DNA of 32,354 nt from Planctomycetota bacterium. GTDB taxonomy: Bacteria > Planctomycetota > Planctomycetia > Planctomycetales > Planctomycetaceae. The first letter of the stretch is position 1. Each line of letters starts with the position of its first letter. The stretch spans positions 1 to 32,354 of the forward strand of contig JAFEBR010000970.1 in assembly GCA_018242565.1 (NCBI GenBank). Direction: 5' to 3'. The position numbers and the translations under genes are program-made. Of this stretch, positions 17,269-25,406 are shown in pieces. The notes beneath the pieces are model-generated. The model was not told where the DNA came from and ran no database searches. It saw only the letters and a list, made by a program, of their open reading frames with translations.

Positions 17269-19404
17269 ATGACTCCCGAATCACGGCCGACAGTTCGACA
17301 ACCAAGACAACCCAATCGGCTGATCCACGAGACCAGTCCCTATCTGCAACAGCACGCCCGGAACCCGGTGGACTGGTATCCATGGGGACCGGACGCCCAC
17401 GCTGCCGCGAAGAGCCAGGACAAGCCGATTTTTCTCTCCATCGGGTACAGCGCGTGTCACTGGTGCCATGTCATGGAACACGAGAGTTTTGAAAATGCGT
17501 CGATCGCCGCATTTTTGAATTCCCATTTCATCAGCATCAAAGTCGATCGCGAAGAACGGCCGGACATTGATCAGGTCTACATGAACGCCGTGCAGTTGAT
17601 GACAGGTCGTGGCGGTTGGCCCATGTCTGTCTTTCTGACACCTGACCTGCTCCCATTTTTCGGAGGCACATATTGGCCTCCTGTGTCGAACCGCGGCCTG
17701 CCGGGGTTCATCGACATCCTGCAGCAGATCCACGACGCCTGGCTCAGCCGACGAAAACTGATCTGGAACAGTGCCGAGGAATTGACCGCCGCCGTTCGCG
17801 ACCACGCCCGGCGGGAACAGCCTCGCACCATCCTGCAGGAATCGCACCTGGAACGTGCCGGAGACGCACTGCTCAGCCTCGCGGACCGACACCATGGCGG
17901 TTTTGGAAGTGCACCGAAATTTCCGCATGCGCATGACCTGCGAGTGCTGCTGCGCTGCTGGAAGCGATTTGGAAACGCCGACGCGCTGGAATTCGTCAAG
18001 CTGACGCTGGATCGCATGGCAGGCGGCGGAATTTACGATCAACTCGGTGGAGGCTTTCATCGCTACTCGACCGATGAGCGCTGGCTCGTGCCGCATTTCG
18101 AGAAAATGCTGTACGACAACGCGTTACTGGTCCCGGCATACCTCGAAGCCTGCCAGGCCACAGGCCAGCCCGGTTATGCCCGCGTCGCACGCGAAACTCT
18201 GGATTACGTCTTGCAGGAAATGACCCATCCCGAGGGTGGTTTCTACAGCACTCAGGATGCCGACAGCGAGGGAGTCGAGGGCAAGTTCTTCGTCTGGACA
18301 GCAAACGAAATCGTCCAATTACTGGGCCCCGCAGACGCCCGCATCTTCAACGCCTGCTACGACGTGACCGCTGCGGGAAATTGGGAAGGCCAAACCATTC
18401 TCAATCAACCACATCCGGCCCACGAACTTGCCAGGACGCTGGGAATCAGTGAACCCGAATTGGCCGCAGTCCTCGCACGTTGCCGGACGACATTGAAAGC
18501 GGCCCGGGCGTGCCGCGTGGCCCCCGGTCGCGACGACAAGATCCTCGTCAACTGGAATGGGATGATGATCTCGGCGATGGCGCAGGGGGCCCAGGTCCTG
18601 GGCGAGCCGCGCTATGCCCGCGCTGCACAACAAGCCGCCGATTTTCTGCTGCAGACCATGTCCCCTGCCCCAGGAACGCTGTGGCACTGCTGGAAAGATG
18701 GCCAAGCCCGATTTTCAGGCTATCTTGATGACTACGCCCATCTCATTGACGGGTTGATCGATTTGTATCAAGTCGTCTTCGACCCTCAGTATCTCACCGC
18801 CGCCTGTCGTCTGGCGGAGACGCTGATATCGCAATTTCACGATACCGAACACCAGGGCTTTTTCTACACCGCCCGAGACGCCGAGGTGTTGGTCGCCCGC
18901 AACAAAGAGGTGCACGACGGGTCGACTCCTTCCGGCAACAGTATTGCGGCCTGGGCACTGTTAAGATTGGGGCGCATCACCGGCCGTCCTGATTTTGAAC
19001 AATACGCGCAGACCACACTGGAATTTCTTTCCGGGGTGATCGACCAGTCGCCGACCGCCGCGGGACTGGCACTGCTGGCCCTGGATTTCCAACGGGGACC
19101 GACACGCGAATTGGCCCTGGTCGATGGCACCGATGCCACCGAGACAGCCGCCGTGCTGGCCGCACTGCACCTTCGGTTTGAGCCCAACAAGATCATCGTC
19201 CGCAAGTTTGCCGGCAGCGCTGATTCGGATCTGCCGGAAGTGCTCATGCCGTTACTGAAGGGTAAAACGGCCCGCTCGGGACAGGCGACGATCTATCTCT
19301 GTGATCACGGGACGTGTGGCCTCCCCGTGGTGGGTGTCGACGGACTGGAAGCAGCCCTCGCCCCCGCGCAACAAACGATCAAAATTCCGGGGTTACGGAT
19401 CTGA
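17269..19404 (+). CDS. DUF255 thioredoxin-fold / six-hairpin protein (YyaL/spermatogenesis-associated protein 20 family)
   Basis: With ATG at 17269 the protein has 711 residues, the usual length. The N-terminal thioredoxin-like domain holds the family signature [24 protein letters not shown] at 63-66 ([20 protein letters not shown]), and [14 protein letters not shown] with FGGTYWPP. The rest, from about 190, is a long helical region of the six-hairpin type ([53 protein letters not shown]), which forms an (alpha/alpha)6 barrel in relatives. Substrate is unknown. No signal peptide is seen, so it is cytoplasmic. Alternative in-frame ATGs at 17131 and 17242 lack strong ribosome binding sites. It stands alone and converges on the beta-lactamase-like gene. 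Confidence 0.92.
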   Translation: MTPESRPTVRQPRQPNRLIHETSPYLQQHARNPVDWYPWGPDAHAAAKSQDKPIFLSIGYSACHWCHVMEHESFENASIAAFLNSHFISIKVDREERPDIDQVYMNAVQLMTGRGGWPMSVFLTPDLLPFFGGTYWPPVSNRGLPGFIDILQQIHDAWLSRRKLIWNSAEELTAAVRDHARREQPRTILQESHLERAGDALLSLADRHHGGFGSAPKFPHAHDLRVLLRCWKRFGNADALEFVKLTLDRMAGGGIYDQLGGGFHRYSTDERWLVPHFEKMLYDNALLVPAYLEACQATGQPGYARVARETLDYVLQEMTHPEGGFYSTQDADSEGVEGKFFVWTANEIVQLLGPADARIFNACYDVTAAGNWEGQTILNQPHPAHELARTLGISEPELAAVLARCRTTLKAARACRVAPGRDDKILVNWNGMMISAMAQGAQVLGEPRYARAAQQAADFLLQTMSPAPGTLWHCWKDGQARFSGYLDDYAHLIDGLIDLYQVVFDPQYLTAACRLAETLISQFHDTEHQGFFYTARDAEVLVARNKEVHDGSTPSGNSIAAWALLRLGRITGRPDFEQYAQTTLEFLSGVIDQSPTAAGLALLALDFQRGPTRELALVDGTDATETAAVLAALHLRFEPNKIIVRKFAGSADSDLPEVLMPLLKGKTARSGQATIYLCDHGTCGLPVVGVDGLEAALAPAQQTIKIPGLRI

Positions 19405-19490
19405 GACTGGCAGCGAACGTCGCCACGCGCAGTCCCAATGCCGAGTGGTCTCGTCCGCCGAGATGACCCGTTCCACGCCTGCAACCAGAA

Positions 19491-21407
19491 CTATTTCAAC
19501 TGGCTGGCCATCCAGGCGGCCGCTTCATCATGGGCGGTCGGATGGGTGCGGTGTCCCAGGGAGGTCATCACGTGCAATTCGATGGCCGCGGGTTTCCCGG
19601 CGGCAACAGCCGCTTTCACCACAGCACGGGAAAAGGCAATCGCACGCTCGGTATCAACCCGCTCATCGTGATTGCCAATGCACATCCAGATCGGACGTCC
19701 CGCCAGTTTTTGAGACTGGTGAAGCAGGGCCAACCCCATCGTTGTCGGATCATCCGCCAGATTCTTGAATTCCGTCAAGGCAGGTAAATCGGTAACCGGC
19801 GCGAACGCGGCCACGCTGCGGACACGTGGATCGGCCGCCGCGAAATGCAAGGCCGAGAAACCACCACGGGACGTGCCACAGGCGAAGACCTTCGACGGGT
19901 CGGCGAACTTTTCAGCAATCAGGTAATCCACGACATCAGTCGCGTCAGCCACCAGACTGGTGACAGGGTTGCTTCCGTTTCGCAGTCGGTGGGCCCAGCC
20001 ATCCAACCCCGCGGGCTCGCCGGCAACAACATTTTCGCCATGACACGGCAAGTCGATGGCGACCGTAATGGCTCCCTGAGCCGACAGCAGCCGACCGATC
20101 TTATTGTAACTGTCCCCCTGCAGCGTGGTGCGAATGTCGTTGGCAAACACGAACAGCAGCGGCGCGGGGGCAGGCGGTTTGGGCCCCACAATTCCAAACC
20201 GCGTTCCCCGGGGCGTTTTCAGGAACTGCAAAGGCACCTCGGGCGCCGCCCCAGTCGGCACGGCGGCGGGAGGCTTTGCCGTCTGTTCGATGAGCGCCGC
20301 GAGGGCCGCTGCCGTGGCCGACTGTCCATTGGGTGGCCCGGCATTGGCAATGGCGAACAAAGCGAGATCTTTTTCGGGAGCAATCACGACGGTTGCATAC
20401 CAGACGGTATTGCTCCCCGAGTGCAACAACACGTTCCCGCCGGCCCATTCACGCGCGACCCGCCCCCAGCCGAGTGCATAATCAGACCCGGCAGGCGGCG
20501 TGTGCAACTTTTGAAAAGTCTCGGGCTTGAGCACCATTCCTGTGCCTCGGGCCCCGTTGAGATGCAATGCGATGAATCGCGCCCAGTCTGCCGGAGAACA
20601 ATGCACTCGACCAGCCGGCCCCAGGACCGGGGGATTATCGATCTGCAGTGGCAACATAGTTCCAAATGTCGGCTTGTGTCCCCACGGCTGATCGACCTGA
20701 TCTTTGGTCCCGGGAAATCCATACCCGACAGTGGTCATTCCCAGCGGTTGGAACAGGTCGACCGCAATCTGTTCCTCCCACGACTTTCCACAAAGCTCTT
20801 CGACGACATGCCCGGCCACGATGTAACCCGTATTCGAATACACGAACTTTGATCCCGGAGGATGGGCTGGAGCACGACCAAGGATCCTTTTCATCAGCAT
20901 GTCGCGCTGTTCGATCACGGTTCCATTCCCCACATCGAAGAATGAGCCGTCATCCTGAATACCGGCTTGATGCAACAGCAACTGCGAAATGGTCACCGAC
21001 TGAAAATCGGGATGCAGGTCGGCCTGCAAGCGGGGGAAGAGTTCTGCGAGCGTTGAATCCCAACGCAACTTTCCCTGCTCAACCAGCAGTGCCAGATGGG
21101 TCGCCGTCATCGCCTTGGTATCGGACCCCAAATGAAATCGGTCATTCACGGTTAAGCGCTCAGGGGCGCCGGCCTTCCGCAATCCGACGGCCGCCACCTT
21201 CACCAGACCGGTCCGACCGACGATGCCTGCCACCAACCCTGGCGATTTATGCTCGGCGCGAATCGGCTCGAGCAGCTTCTCGAGTTCACCATCGGATGTA
21301 GCGGCCACCGGTTCTGCACCGGCCGACTGCGAATACGCCAGGCGGTGTGTGCCGAGCAGTCCGACAAGCGAAACGAAAGCCGTGAGCAGGATGCGTGTAT
21401 GGAACAT
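19491..21407 (-). CDS. Secreted fusion of serine beta-lactamase-like domain and alpha/beta hydrolase
   Basis: This 638-residue protein has a signal peptide (MFHTRILLTAFVSLVGLLGT, cleavage near 26). Residues 40-375 are a class C beta-lactamase/penicillin-binding-protein-like domain with the three motifs SDTK (Ser95, Lys98), YSN (190-192) and HSG (329-331). Residues 385-638 are an alpha/beta hydrolase: nucleophile elbow GTSRGG with Ser513, acid Asp581 in GNHDERV and a likely catalytic His619 in SLGHRTHP. A Pro/Ala linker joins them. HSG in place of KTG is usual for esterase-like members (EstB-type), so peptidase or esterase activity is as likely as drug hydrolysis. Both domains keep their catalytic residues, suggesting two active sites. 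No strong ribosome binding site precedes the ATG. It stands alone, divergent from a GNAT gene. Confidence 0.9.
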   Translation of the reverse strand: MFHTRILLTAFVSLVGLLGTHRLAYSQSAGAEPVAATSDGELEKLLEPIRAEHKSPGLVAGIVGRTGLVKVAAVGLRKAGAPERLTVNDRFHLGSDTKAMTATHLALLVEQGKLRWDSTLAELFPRLQADLHPDFQSVTISQLLLHQAGIQDDGSFFDVGNGTVIEQRDMLMKRILGRAPAHPPGSKFVYSNTGYIVAGHVVEELCGKSWEEQIAVDLFQPLGMTTVGYGFPGTKDQVDQPWGHKPTFGTMLPLQIDNPPVLGPAGRVHCSPADWARFIALHLNGARGTGMVLKPETFQKLHTPPAGSDYALGWGRVAREWAGGNVLLHSGSNTVWYATVVIAPEKDLALFAIANAGPPNGQSATAAALAALIEQTAKPPAAVPTGAAPEVPLQFLKTPRGTRFGIVGPKPPAPAPLLFVFANDIRTTLQGDSYNKIGRLLSAQGAITVAIDLPCHGENVVAGEPAGLDGWAHRLRNGSNPVTSLVADATDVVDYLIAEKFADPSKVFACGTSRGGFSALHFAAADPRVRSVAAFAPVTDLPALTEFKNLADDPTTMGLALLHQSQKLAGRPIWMCIGNHDERVDTERAIAFSRAVVKAAVAAGKPAAIELHVMTSLGHRTHPTAHDEAAAWMASQLK

Positions 21408-21752
21408 AGAATGACTCGGGGAAGACCGGTGGTTGCAAACTCGGCAGCAGGGCCCCGCGGCCGAAAATGACGCTTGGGGGATGGGAGCCAGGCGAATGAG
21501 CCAGAACGCTCCGACAAAACAACTCGACTGGAAACGACAGGCGGCTGGAATTCAGGCAGACGCTGCCGGGCCGACCGCGACCGAGAGCATTCTACCTGTC
21601 AGGAGATCCATGCGACAACAAAGTTCACCAGCCTCGCACCAGTAGAGAATCGCATTTCCCGATCCCCCACGCGGCTTGACAAATTGGAGGCTGTGGGAGA
21701 AGTTCGGCCGTTCGCCTGGATTTGCCATTTCCTGACCTGACCGCGCGTGTGC
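21408..21752. other. Divergent intergenic region, no gene seen
   Basis: About 345 bp separate the beta-lactamase-like gene and the GNAT gene. A TTGACA at 21676-21681 on the plus strand is a possible -35 for the GNAT gene, but the matching -10 position (GAAGTT) is poor. Short open frames here lack ribosome binding sites and protein-like composition. Confidence 0.45.
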
Positions 21753-22244
21753 ATGATGCCAATTACCACCACCTACCTGGAAATGTTCGCACCACCGCAT
21801 CGAAAAATTCCGCCTCCCGCGACAGGAATCGAAGTGCGGCATGTGTCGCCAGCCTCGGTGCCGTTTTATCGGGCGATCTATGACGCCGTGGGTGGCCGCT
21901 GGAACTGGACCAGCCGAAAACGGCTGACTGACGAGGCGCTCGCGGCCATCCTCGATGATCCGCGAGTTGAGATTCACGAACTCCTGGTGCGCGGGGTCTC
22001 AGCGGGCTTCGCCGAATTCGACGGCCGTGTTCCCGGGGAAATCGAGCTGAAGCAATTCGGCCTGCGCCCCGAATTCATCGGTCAGGGACTGGGACGTTAT
22101 TTCTTAAACCAGATGATTCACACGGCGTTTTCGCGCGGCATCCGTCGGTTCTGGCTGCATACCTGCACCGAAGACCATCCCGGCGCACTCCCCAACTACC
22201 TCCAGGCCGGATTCGCGATTTATCGGGAAGAGACACACGACTGA
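21753..22244 (+). CDS. GNAT-family N-acetyltransferase
   Basis: The 163-residue product has the GNAT fold signature: motif A with FGLRPEFIGQGLGRYFLNQM, the Q-G-x-G-R acetyl-CoA pyrophosphate loop, preceded by strand EIELKQ, then a helix and the closing HPGALPNYLQAGFAIYREE (Asn and Tyr after HPGA are typical of motif B). The acceptor is not identifiable; an N-terminal 40 residues with a Trp-Asn-Trp patch likely shape the substrate site. Start could be ATG at 21753 or 21756, or GTG at 21747; none has a clear ribosome binding site. It converges with lpdA and is not in an operon. Confidence 0.88.
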   Translation: MMPITTTYLEMFAPPHRKIPPPATGIEVRHVSPASVPFYRAIYDAVGGRWNWTSRKRLTDEALAAILDDPRVEIHELLVRGVSAGFAEFDGRVPGEIELKQFGLRPEFIGQGLGRYFLNQMIHTAFSRGIRRFWLHTCTEDHPGALPNYLQAGFAIYREETHD

Positions 22245-22281
22245 ATGCGATCAGCCGGTGTCTACATGCGAAATATCCGAC

Positions 22282-22322
22282 CGGGACAGTTGCCCGAGAC
22301 TCACATCCCAGGACCTGTCCCG
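22282..22322. terminator. Stem between converging GNAT and lpdA genes
   Basis: CGGGACAG (22282-22289) and CTGTCCCG (22315-22322) are perfect 8-bp complements around a 25-nt loop, in the 92-bp gap between two converging stops. No T-run follows on either strand. Confidence 0.4.
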
Positions 22323-22336
22323 TTCATCGCTGCCGA

Positions 22337-23764
22337 CTATTTTCGCTTGGGCCGATACATGTGAGTGGCCTGGCCGATAATGGCCTCGGCCGCTTCCATC
22401 AAGGTTTCCGACAGTGTCGGATGCGCATGGATGGTGTCAGCCAGGTCGCGTGCCACGGCTGCCGTTTCCACAGCCAGCGCGGCTTCGGCGATCAGTTCTC
22501 CGGCTCCTGCTCCCACGATTCCGACACCCAGCACGCGCTGAGTTTTAGGATCGACTATCAGTTTGGTCAGTCCCTCGGTGCGTGCGATGGACTGGGCGCG
22601 TCCAGAGGCGGCCCAGGGAAAGCGCACCACGAGGACTTCACGGTTCTCGGCCTTGGCCTGAGTTTCCGTGAGGCCGCACCACGCCACTTCCGGATCGGTA
22701 AACACCACCGCCGGGATGGCCACGTTGTCGAATGAAGCAGGTTCGCCGGCGAGAGTTTCCGCAACAATTTTCGCTTCGCGAGTCGCTTTATGGGCCAGCA
22801 TCGGTTCACCCGCGACGTCACCCACGGCGAAGATGTTCGGATCGGTCGTCCGCCGTTGCGGATCCACCGTCACAAACCCTTTGGCATCGACCTGCACGCG
22901 AGTGTTTTCCAGCCCCAGATTCTGACTGTTGGGCCGGCGTCCAATGGAGACCAGCACACGGTCAAACCGCTCCTCAATGGCAGTGCCATTTTCGGCAATC
23001 AACCGGGCGGTAATCCCCGACGGAGTGACATCCAGCGATTCCACACGCGTATTGAGATGAATCGCTTCAAACAACCCTTCGAGTCGTTTTTGCAGTGGCC
23101 GGACCAATTCTCGGTCAGCCCCCATGAGTAACCCCGGCAGCATTTCTACAACGACGACTCGCGACCCCAGCGAGGCGTACACCGATCCCATTTCCAGACC
23201 GATGTAACCCCCGCCGATGACAAGCATCCGTGGGGGGATTTCGTCCAATTGCAGAGCGCCGGTGGAATCCATCACGCGCGGATCGTTCTTCTGGAACAGG
23301 GCCGGCATCGCCGGAGACGAACCGCTGGCCAGAATCGCGTGCCGAAATCGCAAGGAACCTGTTGTCCCATCGGGATATTGCAACGACAACGACTGGGAAT
23401 CGGCGAAAGTCGCCCGCGCGTTGACGTATTGCACGCCACGAGCCTGGCACAGTTGCCCAACGCCTCCCACCAGCTTTTCAATCACGCTGTTCTTGAAACC
23501 GCGCAGCGCCGTGAGATCAAGCTGAGGCTTGCCAAATGTCAGACCGCAGGCCGAGGCATCGTGAGCCTCATGAATCAACTTGGCCACATGCAGCAGAGCT
23601 TTCGAGGGGATACACCCCCGGTGCAGACACACCCCGCCCGGCTGAGTCTCGGCGTTCACGAGGGTGACTTTCAGTCCATGGTCGGCACAAGCAAACGCCG
23701 CCGGATACCCACCGGGACCGGCACCAATCACCACAACGTCAGTTTCTAACACAGTCGACATCAT
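22337..23764 (-). CDS. lpdA: Dihydrolipoyl dehydrogenase (E3)
   Basis: The 475-residue flavoprotein has the FAD-binding GAGPGG near 14-19, the redox-active disulfide in [13 protein letters not shown] (Cys46, Cys51), NAD-binding [12 protein letters not shown], the second FAD motif [16 protein letters not shown] and the catalytic His-Glu pair HPTLSE (His448, Glu453) near the C-terminus. It reoxidises dihydrolipoyl groups on E2, passing electrons to NAD+. It is the last gene of the pyruvate dehydrogenase operon, 107 bp after aceF, and may also serve other 2-oxoacid dehydrogenases or glycine cleavage. Two ATGs are adjacent at 23764 and 23761; neither has a strong ribosome binding site. Confidence 0.96.
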   Translation of the reverse strand: MMSTVLETDVVVIGAGPGGYPAAFACADHGLKVTLVNAETQPGGVCLHRGCIPSKALLHVAKLIHEAHDASACGLTFGKPQLDLTALRGFKNSVIEKLVGGVGQLCQARGVQYVNARATFADSQSLSLQYPDGTTGSLRFRHAILASGSSPAMPALFQKNDPRVMDSTGALQLDEIPPRMLVIGGGYIGLEMGSVYASLGSRVVVVEMLPGLLMGADRELVRPLQKRLEGLFEAIHLNTRVESLDVTPSGITARLIAENGTAIEERFDRVLVSIGRRPNSQNLGLENTRVQVDAKGFVTVDPQRRTTDPNIFAVGDVAGEPMLAHKATREAKIVAETLAGEPASFDNVAIPAVVFTDPEVAWCGLTETQAKAENREVLVVRFPWAASGRAQSIARTEGLTKLIVDPKTQRVLGVGIVGAGAGELIAEAALAVETAAVARDLADTIHAHPTLSETLMEAAEAIIGQATHMYRPKRK

Positions 23765-23871
23765 TCAGTTTTCAGAAATTTCTGTAGAAAAGGGAGCGAG
23801 ACCCGTCGCCAGCATAAGAGCGGGGCCTGGCTTCGGATCCCCGAAACTCGCCCAACCCGGCGCAAGTTGGC

Positions 23872-25239
23872 TTACACTTCACTCATCAGGTGGAAGGGAT
23901 CGGAAAGCAGTCCGGCCAGCTTGACAATAAAGCGGGCCGCATCGGCACCGTTAATCACGCGGTGATCATACGAGAGCGACAGCGGCAGCAGCAATCGAAT
24001 CTGCGGGGCGCCTTGCAGCACCACCTGCTGCTGACTGGTCCGGGACATGCCCAGAATGGCGACTTCCGGGTAATTCACGATGGGCGTGAAATAGGTGCCA
24101 CCGATGCCACCCAGGTTCGTGATTGTGAAGGTTCCCCCCTGCATGTCCGCCGCCGTCAGCTTGCGATCACGGGCTTTTTGGGCCAGATCGGTCAACTCGG
24201 CAGCCAGATGCACGATGCTCTTGGAATCGACGGCCCGAATCACCGGGACCATCAGTCCGTTCTCGGTATCGACGGCCACACCGATGTTGTAGTACTGCTT
24301 CAGAACCACTTCACCCGTCTGCGCATCGTAACTCGCATTAAACCGGGGAAAGGCTTTCAAGGCGATCACAATCGCTTTCATGGCCAGCACAGTCATCGTG
24401 ACCTTGGGAGTCCCGTCTTTGCCTCCCGCCGACTGCGAGTAACGCTTTCGCGCCGCTTCGAGTTCCGTTACATCGGCCAATTCGTGCTGCGTGACATGCG
24501 GCACGACATTCCAGGCCAGGCTAAGGTTGGCCGCCCCGACACGCATCACCTTATTGAGGGACTGCCGTTCGACAGGACCAAATTGACTGAAATCGGGCAG
24601 CGGAGGAATAACGAACGCGCCGCCCGTCGCGGCTCCAGCCGCCGCCGGGGCGTCCGCGCGCGTCGACAGTTGCTCGCGAACAAATGCCTGCACGTCCTCC
24701 TGAGTGATACGTCCACCAGTCCCCGTGCCCGGAACGCGGTACAGGTCGACTCCCAATTCCCGGGCCAGGCGCCGGGTCGCCGGTCCAGCCGGTGCTGGCA
24801 CCGTCTTTTCCGAACTGGGACGATCCGTGGCAGCGGTTCCTGCGGTCGCTGTCGCCGATGCGGGTCCACTCGGCGCCTTCTGAGCCGGCGGTTCAGGCTC
24901 TGTGATCGCAGCACGCGACGGTGCAGGAGCCGACGCGGCGGCCGGCACCGAGGCAGCCGGCGAGGCCACAGGTGCGGCGGGCGGAGCCGAAGCGGCACCT
25001 GTCGTCTGTTCAATCGTCAACAGGGGTGTTCCGACGGCCACCGCTTGCCCGGTTTTCACGTGGATCTTCACGACCTTCCCCGCATGCGGGCAAGGCAACT
25101 CAAAGACCGCCTTATCGGTCTCGATCTCCATGACGACCTGATCGGCCGTCAGGACATCACCCACGGACACCTTGATGCCGCCAATGTCGGCTTTTTCAAT
25201 ATTTTCTCCCACGGCGGGGAGCAGAAATTCAATACTCAT
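23872..25239 (-). CDS. aceF: Pyruvate dehydrogenase E2, dihydrolipoamide acetyltransferase
   Basis: The 455-residue protein has one lipoyl domain (1-78) with lipoylated Lys43 in ETDKA, an Ala/Pro-rich flexible linker (79-150), a peripheral subunit-binding domain (about 152-188, TRRLARELGVDLYRVPGTG) and a catalytic chloramphenicol-acetyltransferase-like domain (about 220-455). The active-site motif is DHRVING (425-431) with His426. Asn430 stands where many relatives have Asp; Asn is known in some bacterial E2p proteins such as that of Azotobacter, so it is not a defect. One lipoyl domain rather than two or three makes it a short E2. It follows aceE by 167 bp and precedes lpdA by 107 bp. The chosen ATG at 25239 has only a weak TGGAAT upstream. 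Confidence 0.95.
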   Translation of the reverse strand: MSIEFLLPAVGENIEKADIGGIKVSVGDVLTADQVVMEIETDKAVFELPCPHAGKVVKIHVKTGQAVAVGTPLLTIEQTTGAASAPPAAPVASPAASVPAAASAPAPSRAAITEPEPPAQKAPSGPASATATAGTAATDRPSSEKTVPAPAGPATRRLARELGVDLYRVPGTGTGGRITQEDVQAFVREQLSTRADAPAAAGAATGGAFVIPPLPDFSQFGPVERQSLNKVMRVGAANLSLAWNVVPHVTQHELADVTELEAARKRYSQSAGGKDGTPKVTMTVLAMKAIVIALKAFPRFNASYDAQTGEVVLKQYYNIGVAVDTENGLMVPVIRAVDSKSIVHLAAELTDLAQKARDRKLTAADMQGGTFTITNLGGIGGTYFTPIVNYPEVAILGMSRTSQQQVVLQGAPQIRLLLPLSLSYDHRVINGADAARFIVKLAGLLSDPFHLMSEV

Positions 25240-25354
25240 GATTCCATCTAGAGAAAAACAACACTCGCGGTGTCTTGTGATTGACGTTCAGGAGGCACGG
25301 TCAGCAACCACGGGAACGATTCCCGCCGCAGGCCTGTTCCTGGACCTGCCTAGT

Positions 25355-25389
25355 GCCTGCCCAGCAGGCCGGCAACAGCGCCGGCCTGC
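25355..25389 (-). promoter_or_regulatory. Overlapping alternative hairpins in the aceE-aceF gap
   Basis: GCAGGCCGGC (25364-25373) pairs perfectly with GCCGGCCTGC (25380-25389) around AACAGC. GCCTGC (25355-25360) can instead pair with GCAGGC (25364-25369). The two structures share 25364-25369 and so exclude each other. Attenuator, processing site or dispersed repeat are all possible. Confidence 0.5.
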
Positions 25390-25406
25390 CGACGAGTCAT
25401 CAGGCC

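Noticed and set aside
25010-25140. Possible defect in E2 active-site motif (Asn in DHRVING instead of Asp)
   Set aside because: Asn at this place occurs in functional bacterial E2p proteins, so it is normal variation. The motif itself lies near 23944-23967.
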